From Flammeovirgaceae bacterium UBA5008 (GTDB lineage Bacteria; Bacteroidota; Bacteroidia; Cytophagales; Cyclobacteriaceae), in assembly GCA_002398365.1 (NCBI GenBank), contig DGYK01000013.1, forward strand, positions 22,913-86,912: DNA of 64,000 nucleotides, in the 5' to 3' direction. Under the pieces are notes generated by a model. The model was not told the DNA's origin. It worked only from the letters and a program-made list of their open reading frames with translations, and did no database searches. A program made the position numbers and the translations under genes. This document shows positions 38,201 to 47,213 of the stretch, piece after piece (position 1 is the first letter of the stretch; every line of letters begins with the position of its first letter).

Positions 38201-41200
38201 GATATCGGATTCAATCGCGATATAGTTACAAAGAATGCCCTGAGAATCAAAAACAGGTTGAATTTCAATATCCAACCAATAGCGCTGACCTTTCTTATCG
38301 TAATTGATGATCTCAAATCGAGTGGGTAATTTCTTTTGCAAATTCTCTTTCACCATGCCATTGATGGCCTTGTCGGTATCAGGCCCCTGCAAAAAAGAAG
38401 AAGGTTTTTTTCCGAGTACTTCCGGTAACGTATAACCTGTTACCTGCTCAAACGATCTATTCACCCATTCAATTTCCTGGTTTGGATTGGTAATGATTAC
38501 CAGATTACTCGTCTTCTGTGCAATGAGTGCGAGCTTTTCAACTTCTCTCGTAAGTTTCTTCTTTTCCGTAATATCATTGATGACAGATAGTGATCGTATA
38601 ATTTTGCCGTTCGCATCTCGCTCAGCGTTTGCCGACAACAAACCAACTAAAATTTTGCCACTCTTGGTAACGTAATTATATTCAACATTGCTAATACTTC
38701 CTTTCTCAAAAAACTCCTTCAATACTACACGATCAGACAATTCTTGAGAATCAGGCGCTAAAAAAGAGCTGGCACTTTTTCCGATTACCTCTTCTCGGTT
38801 GTAACCCATTTTTTCCAGCCAAAAATCGTTCACACTAATCAACTCTCCTTTCTCATTTATAGAATCCATCATGGCAGGTGTGCGATTGTATAAAAAACGA
38901 AAACGTTCTTCACTTTGCTTCAGACCTAGTTCGGCCAACTTGCGCTCGGTTATATCGGTAACGTTTTGCGATACTCCGATTAATTGCCTTTGCTTATTGT
39001 AAACTGGAAGTACTCGAGCATAGAGCCAGTGATGTCCTTCCTCAAATCGTGACTCCCTCTCAAACATAATCGATTCTCCGGCACAGGCGCGATCAAATAA
39101 TTGCGTGAATTCTTCCTTAAAGATGGGAGGTAAAAAATCAACAAATTTTCCGCCAATGATATCACCAGAATAAAAACGCCTTAACCTCCTGACCCCTTCA
39201 TTATTAATTACCCGGACCTTCCCATTCAAATCAACAAATACTGTACTATCGTTAGAAGCATTTAGTATGGCTGCTAAATTATTCTCAGATTCTTCGATTT
39301 TTTCAAATGCTTCAATCCGTTCTTGCTCCAATAATTTTTGACTGGTAATATCAATCGTGATACCTTCATAAAGAATTGAACCATCAATTAATTGCTTTGG
39401 TTTCGCCTTCGTTCGCACCCATTTGAATTTTCCAGACCTGAGTTTAATCTTATAAACCACATCAAAATTGCTCATCTCTCTTCGAGACTTCGCCCCTGCC
39501 TCCTGCATCATCTGCACATATTCTGGTTCAATCATGTCAAACAATAAGCTTGAATCATTCAATAATTGTTCGATGGGAATTTCAAAAAAATTAGCCGCTC
39601 CCTGGCTTAAATAAGTAAATTGGTAATTATTTAAATCCGCACTTTCCCAGTATTCATAAATGACACTATCCGGAAGATTATCAGTAAGCGATTTAAGTCG
39701 TTGAGAAGAACGTATCTCATTATCAATATTAGTGGAAACGAAAGCCACACCCATAATCGATTGATCTGAATCGCGTAAAGGAATATATTGCACTCTCCAC
39801 CAAATACCATTTTTATTACCGTAAATTATTTCAATTTCCTTTCGAATAATTTGACCTTGTAATGCCAGATGGAAATTATCAATGAAAGATTGACGAGTAG
39901 AGGGTGCTGAAAAATTTAAAATTGACTCTCCTTTACTTAAATTCAAACCAGTTAATTCGATCGTATATTTCGCGGCAAGAGAATTAAAATTAGTGATTTG
40001 AAAATCTTGGTTTAACAAAATAATACAGTCTGTGGAGCTTTCGAAAAAGGCATTCAGATTGGATTGAATCTCTGCTATTTCCTGATTTGCTTTTTGCAAG
40101 GCAATTTGATCCGCCCGTTCATTGGTAATATCCACAAAACTGGTAACTGCCCCGATTACATTTTTTTGGTCGTCAAACAGAGGTGCTGCGTTTACACTCA
40201 GCCATTGAATAGTAGAATCCTCTTTTCGAACCCCATGTACTAAATTCAAAACCGCACTTTTTTCCCTCATGGCCCTTGCAACAGGTAATTGGTCAGGTGA
40301 CAAAGGGTTTTCCTGTTCGTCAACAGATCCCCATTCTTTCGAAAATGAGTAGCGTTGTTGTAAAGTTTCTAGCTTTATGGATAAAATTTTGCAAGCAGGT
40401 GGATTGGCATAGGTAATCTTGCCATCATAGCTGACCATTACCACACCATGAATCAGATTACTTAATATGGTGTTTAATCGATTTTCACTTTGTTGTAAGG
40501 CTATTTCTGATGCTCGTTTATTAGTTACATCGGTAATATAGCCGTGCCAAAGAATACTCCGGTCCTCCAGCCTTTGAGGTGTTGCAAATCCTTCCACCCA
40601 AATCGTTTTACCGGATGGATGATTGACACGATAGGTATCACGCCACTCACTCATACTTTCGGCCGATCGTTGTATCGAAAGTTGAACTTGATATAAATCT
40701 TCCGGATGCAGAACCGAAAATACTTTGTTTGCGTCTTCTACAGCTTCAGAAGCAGAAATACCATAAATGTCTTGAATACCCTGGCTTGCATATGGGAAAT
40801 GAGAGGAGCCATCTTGCCTCTGGCGATATTGATATATAAACCCGGGAATATGTTCAGCGATTTTTTCATATTTCTCTAAAAGTGCATCGCGTTCCCTCTC
40901 GATCTTTTTTTGAATAGTGATGTCCGAAAAAATTACCGTTGAATATTCTTCTCCCTTATCATCATAAAAAAAGCTTGTCGTAATATCCGCCACAAAAGGT
41001 TTACCATCTTTGCGCTTCAAAATAATTTCGCCTTTATACTTTCCCTCTCTCTCTCGTATATTAATAGCCCTTTCAAATTGTGGATCGTTCGTATCTACGA
41101 GCTTTGACCGGCCTCTTTCACATATCTCTTCCTCCGTCATATGGAATATCTGGCAAGCTGCTGGATTAGCCGATAAAACCGTTCCATCTCTTTTACAAAA

Positions 41201-41737
41201 AAGAATGCCATCTTGTACATTATCTAAAATCAAACGGCTCTTGAATTCACTTTCGCGCAATAATTCTTGTACTTCCTTCAAAACCGATATGTCTTTATAA
41301 TAAACAAATAGACCCTGTCCAAATGGAGTTACCTGAATTCGAAATACCTGATCAGGGTTACGAGAATTGGGATGCTCCAACAAAACTACTTGCTGATCTT
41401 TTATTGCTTGTTGGTAGACTTTTACTAATGAACCTCCCTTCATGAAAGGAAATAAATCAAGCATATTCTTACCCTCCATTTCAGCAACGCTCATTTTAGC
41501 CAGATCAGCAAAAGTATTATTCACCAACAAGAAGTTTAAATCCGTATCGATGGCGAAAAAACCATCCGATATACCATTCAGAATTTGCCGAAAATCAAAT
41601 CTCAGACTACCTTCAACTAAGTCTGATTTATTTCTTTTGTTGCCAGTGGAAGTTGATTTTTTACTTCGTTTTACACCGCGAATAATTGGACGCTTGGAGA
41701 TTTTTTTGGCTTTCGTTTTGATTACCTTTTTAGCCAT
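35249..41737 (-). CDS. giant soluble histidine kinase with about 15 PAS domains (HisKA_2 type)
   Basis: 2162 residues. The Lys/Arg-rich N terminus (MAKKVIKTKAKKISKRPIIR) has no signal peptide, and no membrane helix was seen. I count 15 consecutive PAS/PAC units of about 125-140 residues, each closing with a DIT-type PAC end (DITIQKK, DVTNKRA, DITERKL, NISERKK). Two neighbouring pairs are near copies: PAS12 and PAS14 share EVWPxHWxEL ... LTFES ... RRKD ... YNCA-VR, so the pairs 11-12 and 13-14 look duplicated. The C-terminal 230 residues are a HisKA_2 domain (phospho-His in LLVKEIHHRVKNNLQLISSL) and a HATPase (ILNELFTNSIKHAF, ISDNGSGLE, FGLLMLDVF). No receiver is attached. It presumably integrates several cytoplasmic signals. 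Confidence 0.93.
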   Translation of the reverse strand: MAKKVIKTKAKKISKRPIIRGVKRSKKSTSTGNKRNKSDLVEGSLRFDFRQILNGISDGFFAIDTDLNFLLVNNTFADLAKMSVAEMEGKNMLDLFPFMKGGSLVKVYQQAIKDQQVVLLEHPNSRNPDQVFRIQVTPFGQGLFVYYKDISVLKEVQELLRESEFKSRLILDNVQDGILFCKRDGTVLSANPAACQIFHMTEEEICERGRSKLVDTNDPQFERAINIREREGKYKGEIILKRKDGKPFVADITTSFFYDDKGEEYSTVIFSDITIQKKIERERDALLEKYEKIAEHIPGFIYQYRQRQDGSSHFPYASQGIQDIYGISASEAVEDANKVFSVLHPEDLYQVQLSIQRSAESMSEWRDTYRVNHPSGKTIWVEGFATPQRLEDRSILWHGYITDVTNKRASEIALQQSENRLNTILSNLIHGVVMVSYDGKITYANPPACKILSIKLETLQQRYSFSKEWGSVDEQENPLSPDQLPVARAMREKSAVLNLVHGVRKEDSTIQWLSVNAAPLFDDQKNVIGAVTSFVDITNERADQIALQKANQEIAEIQSNLNAFFESSTDCIILLNQDFQITNFNSLAAKYTIELTGLNLSKGESILNFSAPSTRQSFIDNFHLALQGQIIRKEIEIIYGNKNGIWWRVQYIPLRDSDQSIMGVAFVSTNIDNEIRSSQRLKSLTDNLPDSVIYEYWESADLNNYQFTYLSQGAANFFEIPIEQLLNDSSLLFDMIEPEYVQMMQEAGAKSRREMSNFDVVYKIKLRSGKFKWVRTKAKPKQLIDGSILYEGITIDITSQKLLEQERIEAFEKIEESENNLAAILNASNDSTVFVDLNGKVRVINNEGVRRLRRFYSGDIIGGKFVDFLPPIFKEEFTQLFDRACAGESIMFERESRFEEGHHWLYARVLPVYNKQRQLIGVSQNVTDITERKLAELGLKQSEERFRFLYNRTPAMMDSINEKGELISVNDFWLEKMGYNREEVIGKSASSFLAPDSQELSDRVVLKEFFEKGSISNVEYNYVTKSGKILVGLLSANAERDANGKIIRSLSVINDITEKKKLTREVEKLALIAQKTSNLVIITNPNQEIEWVNRSFEQVTGYTLPEVLGKKPSSFLQGPDTDKAINGMVKENLQKKLPTRFEIINYDKKGQRYWLDIEIQPVFDSQGILCNYIAIESDITLQKLAENALRNSQKRLQAIFDNAINSIILADDGGNYVDGNNAVCKLLGYTHEEFIKLNVKQVAVPSSAVADPFGDFLHDLRQVGAIDLRTKEGKIITVRYNAVANILPGLHLSILEDITDKLKSDRLIKIQAEELQAKNEQFVSITENIPNSAIYQLLIREDRSKQFLFMSSRIKQLTGIPKEDVLENSELFYQNILHKDQFYFNDLKEKAIQNLSMFSCEFRHMHANGSIRWLHIYSMPKVTEVGILFDGYITDITDQKTLTESLYLTRFTVDHALDSIFWIEESGYFFDFNVAAYESLGYTKDEFATLAVSDIDPNYRHEVWPFHWAELKKNRTLTFESTQRRKDGTHKEVEITANLISYYGKDYNCAFVRDITERKLSNQKIREKEELLKTIASNLPNGAVYQFLMTDKGDFSFPFISEGVESFIGINAQQIMSNASMVFPTLHPDDADSFFNAVLDSAKAMSDFHFCGRFKDVANQYHWLTAHSKPRKLTDNSVIWDGILIDDTKQKESEELMKFTTFTLDHISDTILWIKQDGTLINANPAASIELGYSIAELQKMSIADFDLVYTKEIWPSHWLELGQRKSLTFESVYRRKDQSVFPVEINASIIEYDGKEYNCAIVRNISERKKVEMERAERERALAESEERFRHLIRDLQVGVLLQDANSKILMNNEAAIELLGISEDQLLGKTSFDAAWNVIRDNGETFPGEMHPVPMAIRTRKPVEDVIMGVFRPNTNDRIWLQVNAHPIFSQNGELLHVICSFLDISKVREYQENLKRNLIEKELLVKEIHHRVKNNLQLISSLIYIRMTRMEQSEVKKFLEETRQKIHAIALIHETLLQKESVNEINIADIMERLLVNLQSSYSTVDKTIHVKHSIEPIKMKLDTAINCSLILNELFTNSIKHAFNHVAEGTIEVNIQTDGKEVFYQISDNGSGLEQNITLGKEKTFGLLMLDVFFKQINADVTIDRTNGTLYIIRFPLE

Positions 41738-42112
41738 AATTAAAACTTTTTGAATGCGCTGTTTAACGGATCAAATCTTTATGTATTCCAACGTTTCAAC
41801 CTGAATAATCAGGTTAAACATTATCGAATCGCACTTCAATGTAGTTAAAGGAAGTAAACAAATCTTCGGGTGATATACGTAGGTAAATACACGTAGAATC
41901 CAGTCGAGTGATTTAAGAAAACGAATGACTTACGAGATGCTTATCAAAATGGAACGATCCAGATGAAAACAGAGTTTGTCGTGTTCATGTCAGACATCTT
42001 TTAAATTGTCTCAAGACGATGTTGAATTGAACCGAAATTTGATATTTTGTGGCATATTGAGCTCAAAATAGGCCTTTTTTATTTTTTCAAAATGAGTTAG
42101 CTTGGGTTTCGC
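41738..42112. other. divergent intergenic region between the giant kinase and the rim cluster
   Basis: 375 bp without a gene. It holds a TACGTAG...ACACGTAGA direct-repeat-like stretch (41877-41898) that partly matches the palindromes at 31387 and 32970, and, nearer the plus-strand gene, TATTTTG...CAAAATA arms (about 42042-42070) followed by GGCC-TTTTTT-ATTTTTT, which could be an A/T-rich leader hairpin. No clear TAnnTTTG box was found for either gene. Confidence 0.4.
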
Positions 42113-42538
42113 ATGCAAATACTAGGACGTTCGGATCGCGTAGATTTTCCTAAACTGGGTTTGGAAAACATCCATGCAAAAATTGATACCGGTGCCTATA
42201 CATGCAGCTTGCATTGCTCCAGTGCAAAGGTGGTAAATGGCAAATTGGAGTTTGTGCTACTCGATGAAGAACATCCGGAGTTTACCGGTATGAAGTTTAC
42301 CTTTAAGAAATTCACCCAACGGGAAGTAAAGAACTCCTTTGGCGAAGCCGAGATGCGCTTCATCATCAAAACTACCATCAAAATTTTTGACAGACGTATT
42401 CGCGCTGAGTTTTCGCTCAGCGATCGTGAGAAATTACGCTTTCCGGTTTTGCTGGGAAGGAAGATATTAAGAAATCGTTTCCTCATCGATGTAACGCAAA
42501 AAGATTTGTACTTTCAATCGAAAAATTCTCCCTTATGA
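42113..42538 (+). CDS. retropepsin-like (PF05618-type) RimK-associated protein
   Basis: 141 residues covering one aspartic-protease-like domain. The motif IHAKIDTGAYTCSLHCSS carries the D-T-G-A signature of retropepsin-like folds, and LRFPVLLGRKILRNRFLIDV is the second conserved block of the family once called ATP-dependent zinc protease. Proteins of this family are usually encoded beside RimK-type ligases, as here, where its stop overlaps the rimK start (ATGA). A role in processing or regulating the glutamylation system is inferred; activity is unproven for most members. Confidence 0.88.
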   Translation: MQILGRSDRVDFPKLGLENIHAKIDTGAYTCSLHCSSAKVVNGKLEFVLLDEEHPEFTGMKFTFKKFTQREVKNSFGEAEMRFIIKTTIKIFDRRIRAEFSLSDREKLRFPVLLGRKILRNRFLIDVTQKDLYFQSKNSPL

Positions 42539-43443
42539 ATATTGGCATATTATCCAGAGATGCAAAACTGTATTCCACCAAGCGCCTGAAAGAAGCGGGC
42601 GAACAACGCGGACACAAAGTGGAAATCATCGACCATATGAAATGTGTGCTGCTGATTGAGAAAAAGAATCCGATGGTATGGTACAATGGAAAGAAGCTCG
42701 ACTACTTTGATGCCATCATCCCCCGCATTGGTGCCTCTGTTACATTTTATGGGGCTGCCGTGGTGCGGCAATTTGAAATGATGAAAGTGTTTACCGCTGT
42801 GGAATCGCAAGCACTCATTCGCTCACGCGATAAGCTACGTAGTTTACAAATCTTATCACGCGCGGGACTGGACCTTCCCAAAACAATCTTTATGGATTAT
42901 TCCAAAGACACCGAAGGTGTCATTGAGGCCGTAGGTGGTGCACCTGTGGTGATTAAATTATTAGAAGGTACGCAAGGACTTGGCGTGGTATTGGCTGAGA
43001 ATAAAAAAGCAGCGCAGTCAGTGATTGAAGCGTTTCATGGTGTGAAAGCCCGCATCATCGTGCAAGAGTTTATCAAAGAAGCAAAAGGAGCTGACATCCG
43101 TGCCTTTGTGGTGAATGGCGAAGTGGTAGGTGCCATGAGACGACAAGCCCGCGATGGTGAATTCCGATCGAACTTGCATCGGGGCGGATATGCTACTGTT
43201 GTTAAACTGGATCGCCACGAAAAACATGCAGCGATAATAGCAGCAAAAAAGATGGGATTGGGTGTAGCGGGTGTTGACATGCTGCCATCCAAGCGCGGAC
43301 CATTGATTATTGAAGTAAACTCCTCACCCGGCCTCGAAGGCATTGAAGGGGCTACCAAAGTAGATATCGGCAGTAAAATCATTCAGTATCTGGAGAAAAA
43401 TGCAGGCAAGAAAAAAATCCAGAAAGACAAAGTAAATGCCTGA
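42535..43443 (+). CDS. rimK: RimK-type ATP-grasp ligase (ribosomal S6 glutamate ligase family)
   Basis: 302 residues, full RimK length. N-terminal preATP-grasp domain (IGILSRDAKLYSTKRLKEAG), ATP-grasp core with VVIKLLEGTQGLGVVLAEN, EFIKEAKGADIRAFVVNGEVVGAMRRQA and the Mg site IIEVNSSPGLEGIEGAT. RimK adds glutamates to the C terminus of ribosomal protein S6; other members act on other substrates, so S6 is a likely but not certain target. Overlaps the retropepsin-like gene by 4 bp and is followed 14 bp later by the AstE-like gene. Confidence 0.93.
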   Translation: MNIGILSRDAKLYSTKRLKEAGEQRGHKVEIIDHMKCVLLIEKKNPMVWYNGKKLDYFDAIIPRIGASVTFYGAAVVRQFEMMKVFTAVESQALIRSRDKLRSLQILSRAGLDLPKTIFMDYSKDTEGVIEAVGGAPVVIKLLEGTQGLGVVLAENKKAAQSVIEAFHGVKARIIVQEFIKEAKGADIRAFVVNGEVVGAMRRQARDGEFRSNLHRGGYATVVKLDRHEKHAAIIAAKKMGLGVAGVDMLPSKRGPLIIEVNSSPGLEGIEGATKVDIGSKIIQYLEKNAGKKKIQKDKVNA

Positions 43444-43457
43444 TCACTTATACCTAC

Positions 43458-44432
43458 ATGAAGACCATTTCGATTGCTGACCACGAAATTCGCCCCGGTG
43501 AATTTAAAGAAATCAATATCAACATTGCTCGTCTCCCCTCGCGCACACAAATCGATACACCTATCTATGTGTACCGCGCACCGGAGCCGGGCCCAACACT
43601 TGCATTGACGGCCGGAATGCATGGCGATGAAATCAATGGAATGGAAATTGTGCGCAGACTCATCGACAGCGGTCATAACCGTGTGCTGCGGGGCACTACG
43701 GTATGCATGCCCATCATCAATGTGTATGGCTTCTTAAATTATTCACGCGAAGTGCCCGATGGAAAAGATATCAATCGTTCCTTTCCGGGAAGTAAATCCG
43801 GTTCACTTGCCTCGCGTGTGGCGTATCATCTCACGCACGACATTATTCCGAGTATTGATTACGGTATTGATTTCCATACAGGCGGTGCCATGCGCACCAA
43901 CTACCCACAAGTGCGATGCATGATGCAGGAGCCACGCAATGTAGAATTGGCTTACGCCTTCCACGCTCCATTCACCATCGACTCACCGTTTCGTCCGCAC
44001 TCCTTGCGCCAAACAGCTGCGAAGAAAGGAAAGAACATCATTGTGTATGAAGGAGGCGAATCGTTGCGAATGGATCAATACGCCATTGAAGAAGGCATCA
44101 ACGGAACGCTACGACTCATGAAGTACTTGAATATGATTGACTGGGCACCGGAGCCAAAAGAACAGAACCGAATCATCTGGAGCTCATCCTGGGCGCGGGC
44201 ACGCACAGCAGGTTTGTTTCAACCCTCCATCAAGTGTGGCGACTTTGTACACAAGATGCAAGTAGTAGGAAATTTAACGGATCCATTTGGCGAATTCAAA
44301 GAACAAATCAAATCACCGGTGACGGGTTATGTGGTAGGCCTTAACAATAATCCGGTAGTCAATGCCGGAGATGCGTTGCTTCATTTAGGAATGGATGACT
44401 TATGCAAAATTGGAGGAAGTGGTGATGAATAG
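43458..44432 (+). CDS. succinylglutamate desuccinylase/aspartoacylase family zinc hydrolase
   Basis: 324 residues, M14-type zinc carboxypeptidase fold. Zinc ligands in TAGMHGDEINGMEI (H-x-x-E) and the later His in DYGIDFHTGG; DINRSFPG is the substrate-binding Arg region, and the C-terminal beta domain (SPVTGYVVGLNNNPVVNAGDALLHLG) is typical of AstE/AspA-like proteins. Being third in a RimK cluster, it may remove or edit the amide-linked glutamates or process a RimK product (inference). Confidence 0.88.
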   Translation: MKTISIADHEIRPGEFKEININIARLPSRTQIDTPIYVYRAPEPGPTLALTAGMHGDEINGMEIVRRLIDSGHNRVLRGTTVCMPIINVYGFLNYSREVPDGKDINRSFPGSKSGSLASRVAYHLTHDIIPSIDYGIDFHTGGAMRTNYPQVRCMMQEPRNVELAYAFHAPFTIDSPFRPHSLRQTAAKKGKNIIVYEGGESLRMDQYAIEEGINGTLRLMKYLNMIDWAPEPKEQNRIIWSSSWARARTAGLFQPSIKCGDFVHKMQVVGNLTDPFGEFKEQIKSPVTGYVVGLNNNPVVNAGDALLHLGMDDLCKIGGSGDE

Positions 44433-44518
44433 AATGGGTTAGGCGGTTAATGATAAATTGAATAAATTACTTGTAGAAATTAGTTAAGGTACACCAGCGA
44501 TACTAACTCTCCCCAGTT

Positions 44519-45286
44519 ATGTCTCCCCTCTCCTGCATTATTGTAGACGATGAACTTAAGAGTCGCGAAAACCTGCGTATTCTTCTACAGGATTTTTGCG
44601 AAGACGTTTCGGTAATGGCATTGTGTGCCAACATAGCTGAAGCCACCAGCGCCCTAAAGCACAATCGGGTAGATCTTGTTTTTCTGGACATACAGATGCA
44701 ACGGGAGTCGGGGTTTGATTTGTTTGCCCAAATTGAAGCGCCTACGTTTGATGTAGTTTTTACCACCGCTCATGCAGAATACGCTATTAAAGCGTTCAAA
44801 TTTTCTGCGCTGGATTACCTACTGAAACCCATTGACATTGCAGAGTTAAATGCATGCATTGAACGGGCAAGGCTAAAGAAACTCGCTCAGTCATCTTCAG
44901 CGCCTTTACCCGATCCACGCTTTGAACAATTTATTCTTAATCTGAAAAGCACCCAATCACAACATTACAAATTGGCCCTTCCCACCAACACCGGTTTGAT
45001 CTTTGTAAAAGTGAGCGATATTCTTTATTGTGAAGCTTCGAGCAATTATACCATCCTCTATTTTGCAGATGGTAAAAAACAAATCGTAACAAGAACATTA
45101 AAAGAATATGAAGATTTGTTGACGGACTGCGATTTCTTCCGAATCCACAATTCCTACTTGGTAAATATGAATTGTGTAAAACAATACATCCGTGGCGAGG
45201 GCGGACAAATCGTACTTTCCAACAATCAGGTGTTGGATGTATCAAAGCGTAGAAAAGAAACCTTTTTGCGTTTATTCGGCAAATAA
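44519..45286 (+). CDS. LytTR-family response regulator
   Basis: 255 residues. REC domain 1-120 (CIIVDDELKSRENLRILL, phospho-Asp in VDLVFLDIQMQ, DYLLKPIDIAEL) and LytTR DNA-binding domain about 150-250 (ILYCEASSNYTILYFADGK, TLKEYEDLL, FFRIHNSYLVNMNCVKQYIRG, VLDVSKRRKE). One base separates its stop from the LytS-type kinase start, so the pair is co-translated. Its DNA targets are not known; LytTR proteins bind direct repeats about two helical turns apart, a spacing also seen in the 22-bp repeats upstream of the barrel genes. Confidence 0.95.
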   Translation: MSPLSCIIVDDELKSRENLRILLQDFCEDVSVMALCANIAEATSALKHNRVDLVFLDIQMQRESGFDLFAQIEAPTFDVVFTTAHAEYAIKAFKFSALDYLLKPIDIAELNACIERARLKKLAQSSSAPLPDPRFEQFILNLKSTQSQHYKLALPTNTGLIFVKVSDILYCEASSNYTILYFADGKKQIVTRTLKEYEDLLTDCDFFRIHNSYLVNMNCVKQYIRGEGGQIVLSNNQVLDVSKRRKETFLRLFGK

Positions 45287-45287
45287 T

Positions 45288-47093
45288 ATGAAAGGAACCG
45301 AAGACGAAAGAATTCTACGGTTTCAACAGCTGTTTGATCAACTAACAGTAGGAATCATTTTTCTGGATCAGCAAGGATACTGCATTGATGCCAATCTGGC
45401 CGCTGCACAATTCACCGAATATTCTCAAATTGAGTTATCCCAACTACCTCTAACTGATTTAATCTATTCGAATGATGAATCAGATAAATTTCGTGATTGG
45501 CTGTTGCAAGACGAAACAGCCACTTACTATTTTGAATCGGTATGGGTGACTAAATCCAATAAATTAATAATTGTCAAATCTGAGGTCAAGAGAACTTGGC
45601 AACCTGGAATTCATTTGATTCAATTGACAGATATAACCGAAAAGAAAAAGACACTCGCTGAATTACAAAGCAAGTCGGTTTTAGCGGATGCGTATTTTCA
45701 AAGTTCAACAGATTCAATATTTCTTTTGGGGCGGCAAGCTAAGATTTTGGGATACAATAAGGTAGCCGGTGATTTTATTCAGCGCATCTTTCACAAACCC
45801 ATCGAAATAGGCGAATCCATCTTAATCTATGCAGATATTCACAAGCGAGAAGTATTTTTAAAACATTACAATAATGCGTTGGAGGGCATCAAATTTGAGA
45901 GAGAAATAAAAATCAACCATCCCTTGCTCAATCCTTGGTGGATCCTTCGGTATGAACCCATTCGTAATGATGTAGGGGAAGTCATTGGGGTCTCTTTCAA
46001 CGGCACTGACATTACGGAAAGAAAAACGACAGAGATTGAATTGCGCAATAAGATCTCGCTCATTCGTCAAAATGAAGCTATGATGTCGTCCATCGTCAAT
46101 AACACGCAGCTTTTCATTTGGTCGGTGGATCGCGAATTCAAACTTCTCACCATCAACAATGCACTGAAAGAAGCACTCCGTAACATTCATCACTTTCAGT
46201 TTGAAATCGGCCAGCGCATGGTGCCCATTTTTTCAAAAGAACTCTCAACCGTATCCTTCATCGATCGGTGGATAGACTATTATCAACGCGCTTTGAATGG
46301 TGAAGCATTTAAAGTTACTCAATGGATTGATGATGTGTTTTACGAATTTTCATTAAACCCCATTATCGAAAATCAGAAAACGATCGGTGTATCGGTGTTT
46401 GCCATTGACCGAACTGAAAACTTGTTGCACGAAGAACAGATTAGAAAATTAAATCAACAGATTAGTGAATTACGGCTGCAGGCACTTCGATCGGCTATGA
46501 ATCCGCATTTTGTCTTTAATGCCTTCAACTCCATTCAATATTTTATTTCTCGTAATGATCGTGTAAACGCGATTAATTATTTGTCCAAGTTTTCAAAATT
46601 GGTTCGAGGCATTTTATCCAGCGCAAACCAAAAAATGATTCACTTGTCGGAAGAATTGAGCCTGATAAAGAATTATATTGAAATTGAGCAAATTCGATTT
46701 GAAAACAAATTTGAATATCAACTTCAGATTGATGACTCCATTCATATCGATCAAATCGAAATCCACCCCTTGCTGATCCAACCGTATGTAGAGAATGCTA
46801 TCCTGCACGGTCTCTATAATAAGTCAGGTTCGGGTCTCTTGCAAATTCGATTGCGTCCGTGGCAAAACGGCATCGAAATTGAAATTGAAGACAATGGAAT
46901 AGGGCGTGAAAAAGCGAAATCCATCCGCGAAAAAACACTCCTTTCCCATCAGTCATTGGGCATGGAAATAACAGAAAATCGCTTGAAGCATATTTATCCT
47001 AATTCCAACGATAGACATATCGAGATTGTAGATCTATATGATCCTTCCGGGCAACCGTGCGGTACCCGTTGCATTTTGCGCATAATCGCATAA
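45288..47093 (+). CDS. PAS-PAS-PAS LytS-type histidine kinase
   Basis: 601 residues from ATG 45288; the longer in-frame extension would run back into the LytTR gene and is unlikely. Three PAS domains (about 10-115, 125-245, 255-370), then a His_kinase (PF06580) domain with the phospho-His in LRSAMNPHFVFNAFNSIQYF and a HATPase (IHPLLIQPYVENAILHG, IEDNGIGREKA, SLGMEITENRLKHIY). Cytosolic: no membrane helix, unlike classical LytS, so signals come from the PAS domains. Cognate partner of the adjacent LytTR regulator. Confidence 0.93.
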   Translation: MKGTEDERILRFQQLFDQLTVGIIFLDQQGYCIDANLAAAQFTEYSQIELSQLPLTDLIYSNDESDKFRDWLLQDETATYYFESVWVTKSNKLIIVKSEVKRTWQPGIHLIQLTDITEKKKTLAELQSKSVLADAYFQSSTDSIFLLGRQAKILGYNKVAGDFIQRIFHKPIEIGESILIYADIHKREVFLKHYNNALEGIKFEREIKINHPLLNPWWILRYEPIRNDVGEVIGVSFNGTDITERKTTEIELRNKISLIRQNEAMMSSIVNNTQLFIWSVDREFKLLTINNALKEALRNIHHFQFEIGQRMVPIFSKELSTVSFIDRWIDYYQRALNGEAFKVTQWIDDVFYEFSLNPIIENQKTIGVSVFAIDRTENLLHEEQIRKLNQQISELRLQALRSAMNPHFVFNAFNSIQYFISRNDRVNAINYLSKFSKLVRGILSSANQKMIHLSEELSLIKNYIEIEQIRFENKFEYQLQIDDSIHIDQIEIHPLLIQPYVENAILHGLYNKSGSGLLQIRLRPWQNGIEIEIEDNGIGREKAKSIREKTLLSHQSLGMEITENRLKHIYPNSNDRHIEIVDLYDPSGQPCGTRCILRIIA

Positions 47094-47213
47094 AGCCAAA
47101 TTCCGTCCACTTACTCAACAGAATACGCCATCCGCTCGGTGTAACTGTCTACTACCTGTTTATTTTAAGAGCTTGTTAAAAATCGATTTTCATAACTCCA
47201 AACTTCTTACTCC

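Noticed and set aside
37000..38500. LOV photoreceptor in the PAS chain of the giant kinase (KKPSSFLQGPDTD)
   Set aside because: The flavin-adduct Cys of GxNCRFLQ is missing; it is a PAS relative without the photochemical residue. The same holds for the GKKPGHLLQGEE PAS at 21521-24385.
45192..45287. Longer start for the LytS-type kinase (32 extra residues)
   Set aside because: The extension lies inside the LytTR regulator gene and is in another frame; ATG 45288 directly follows its stop.
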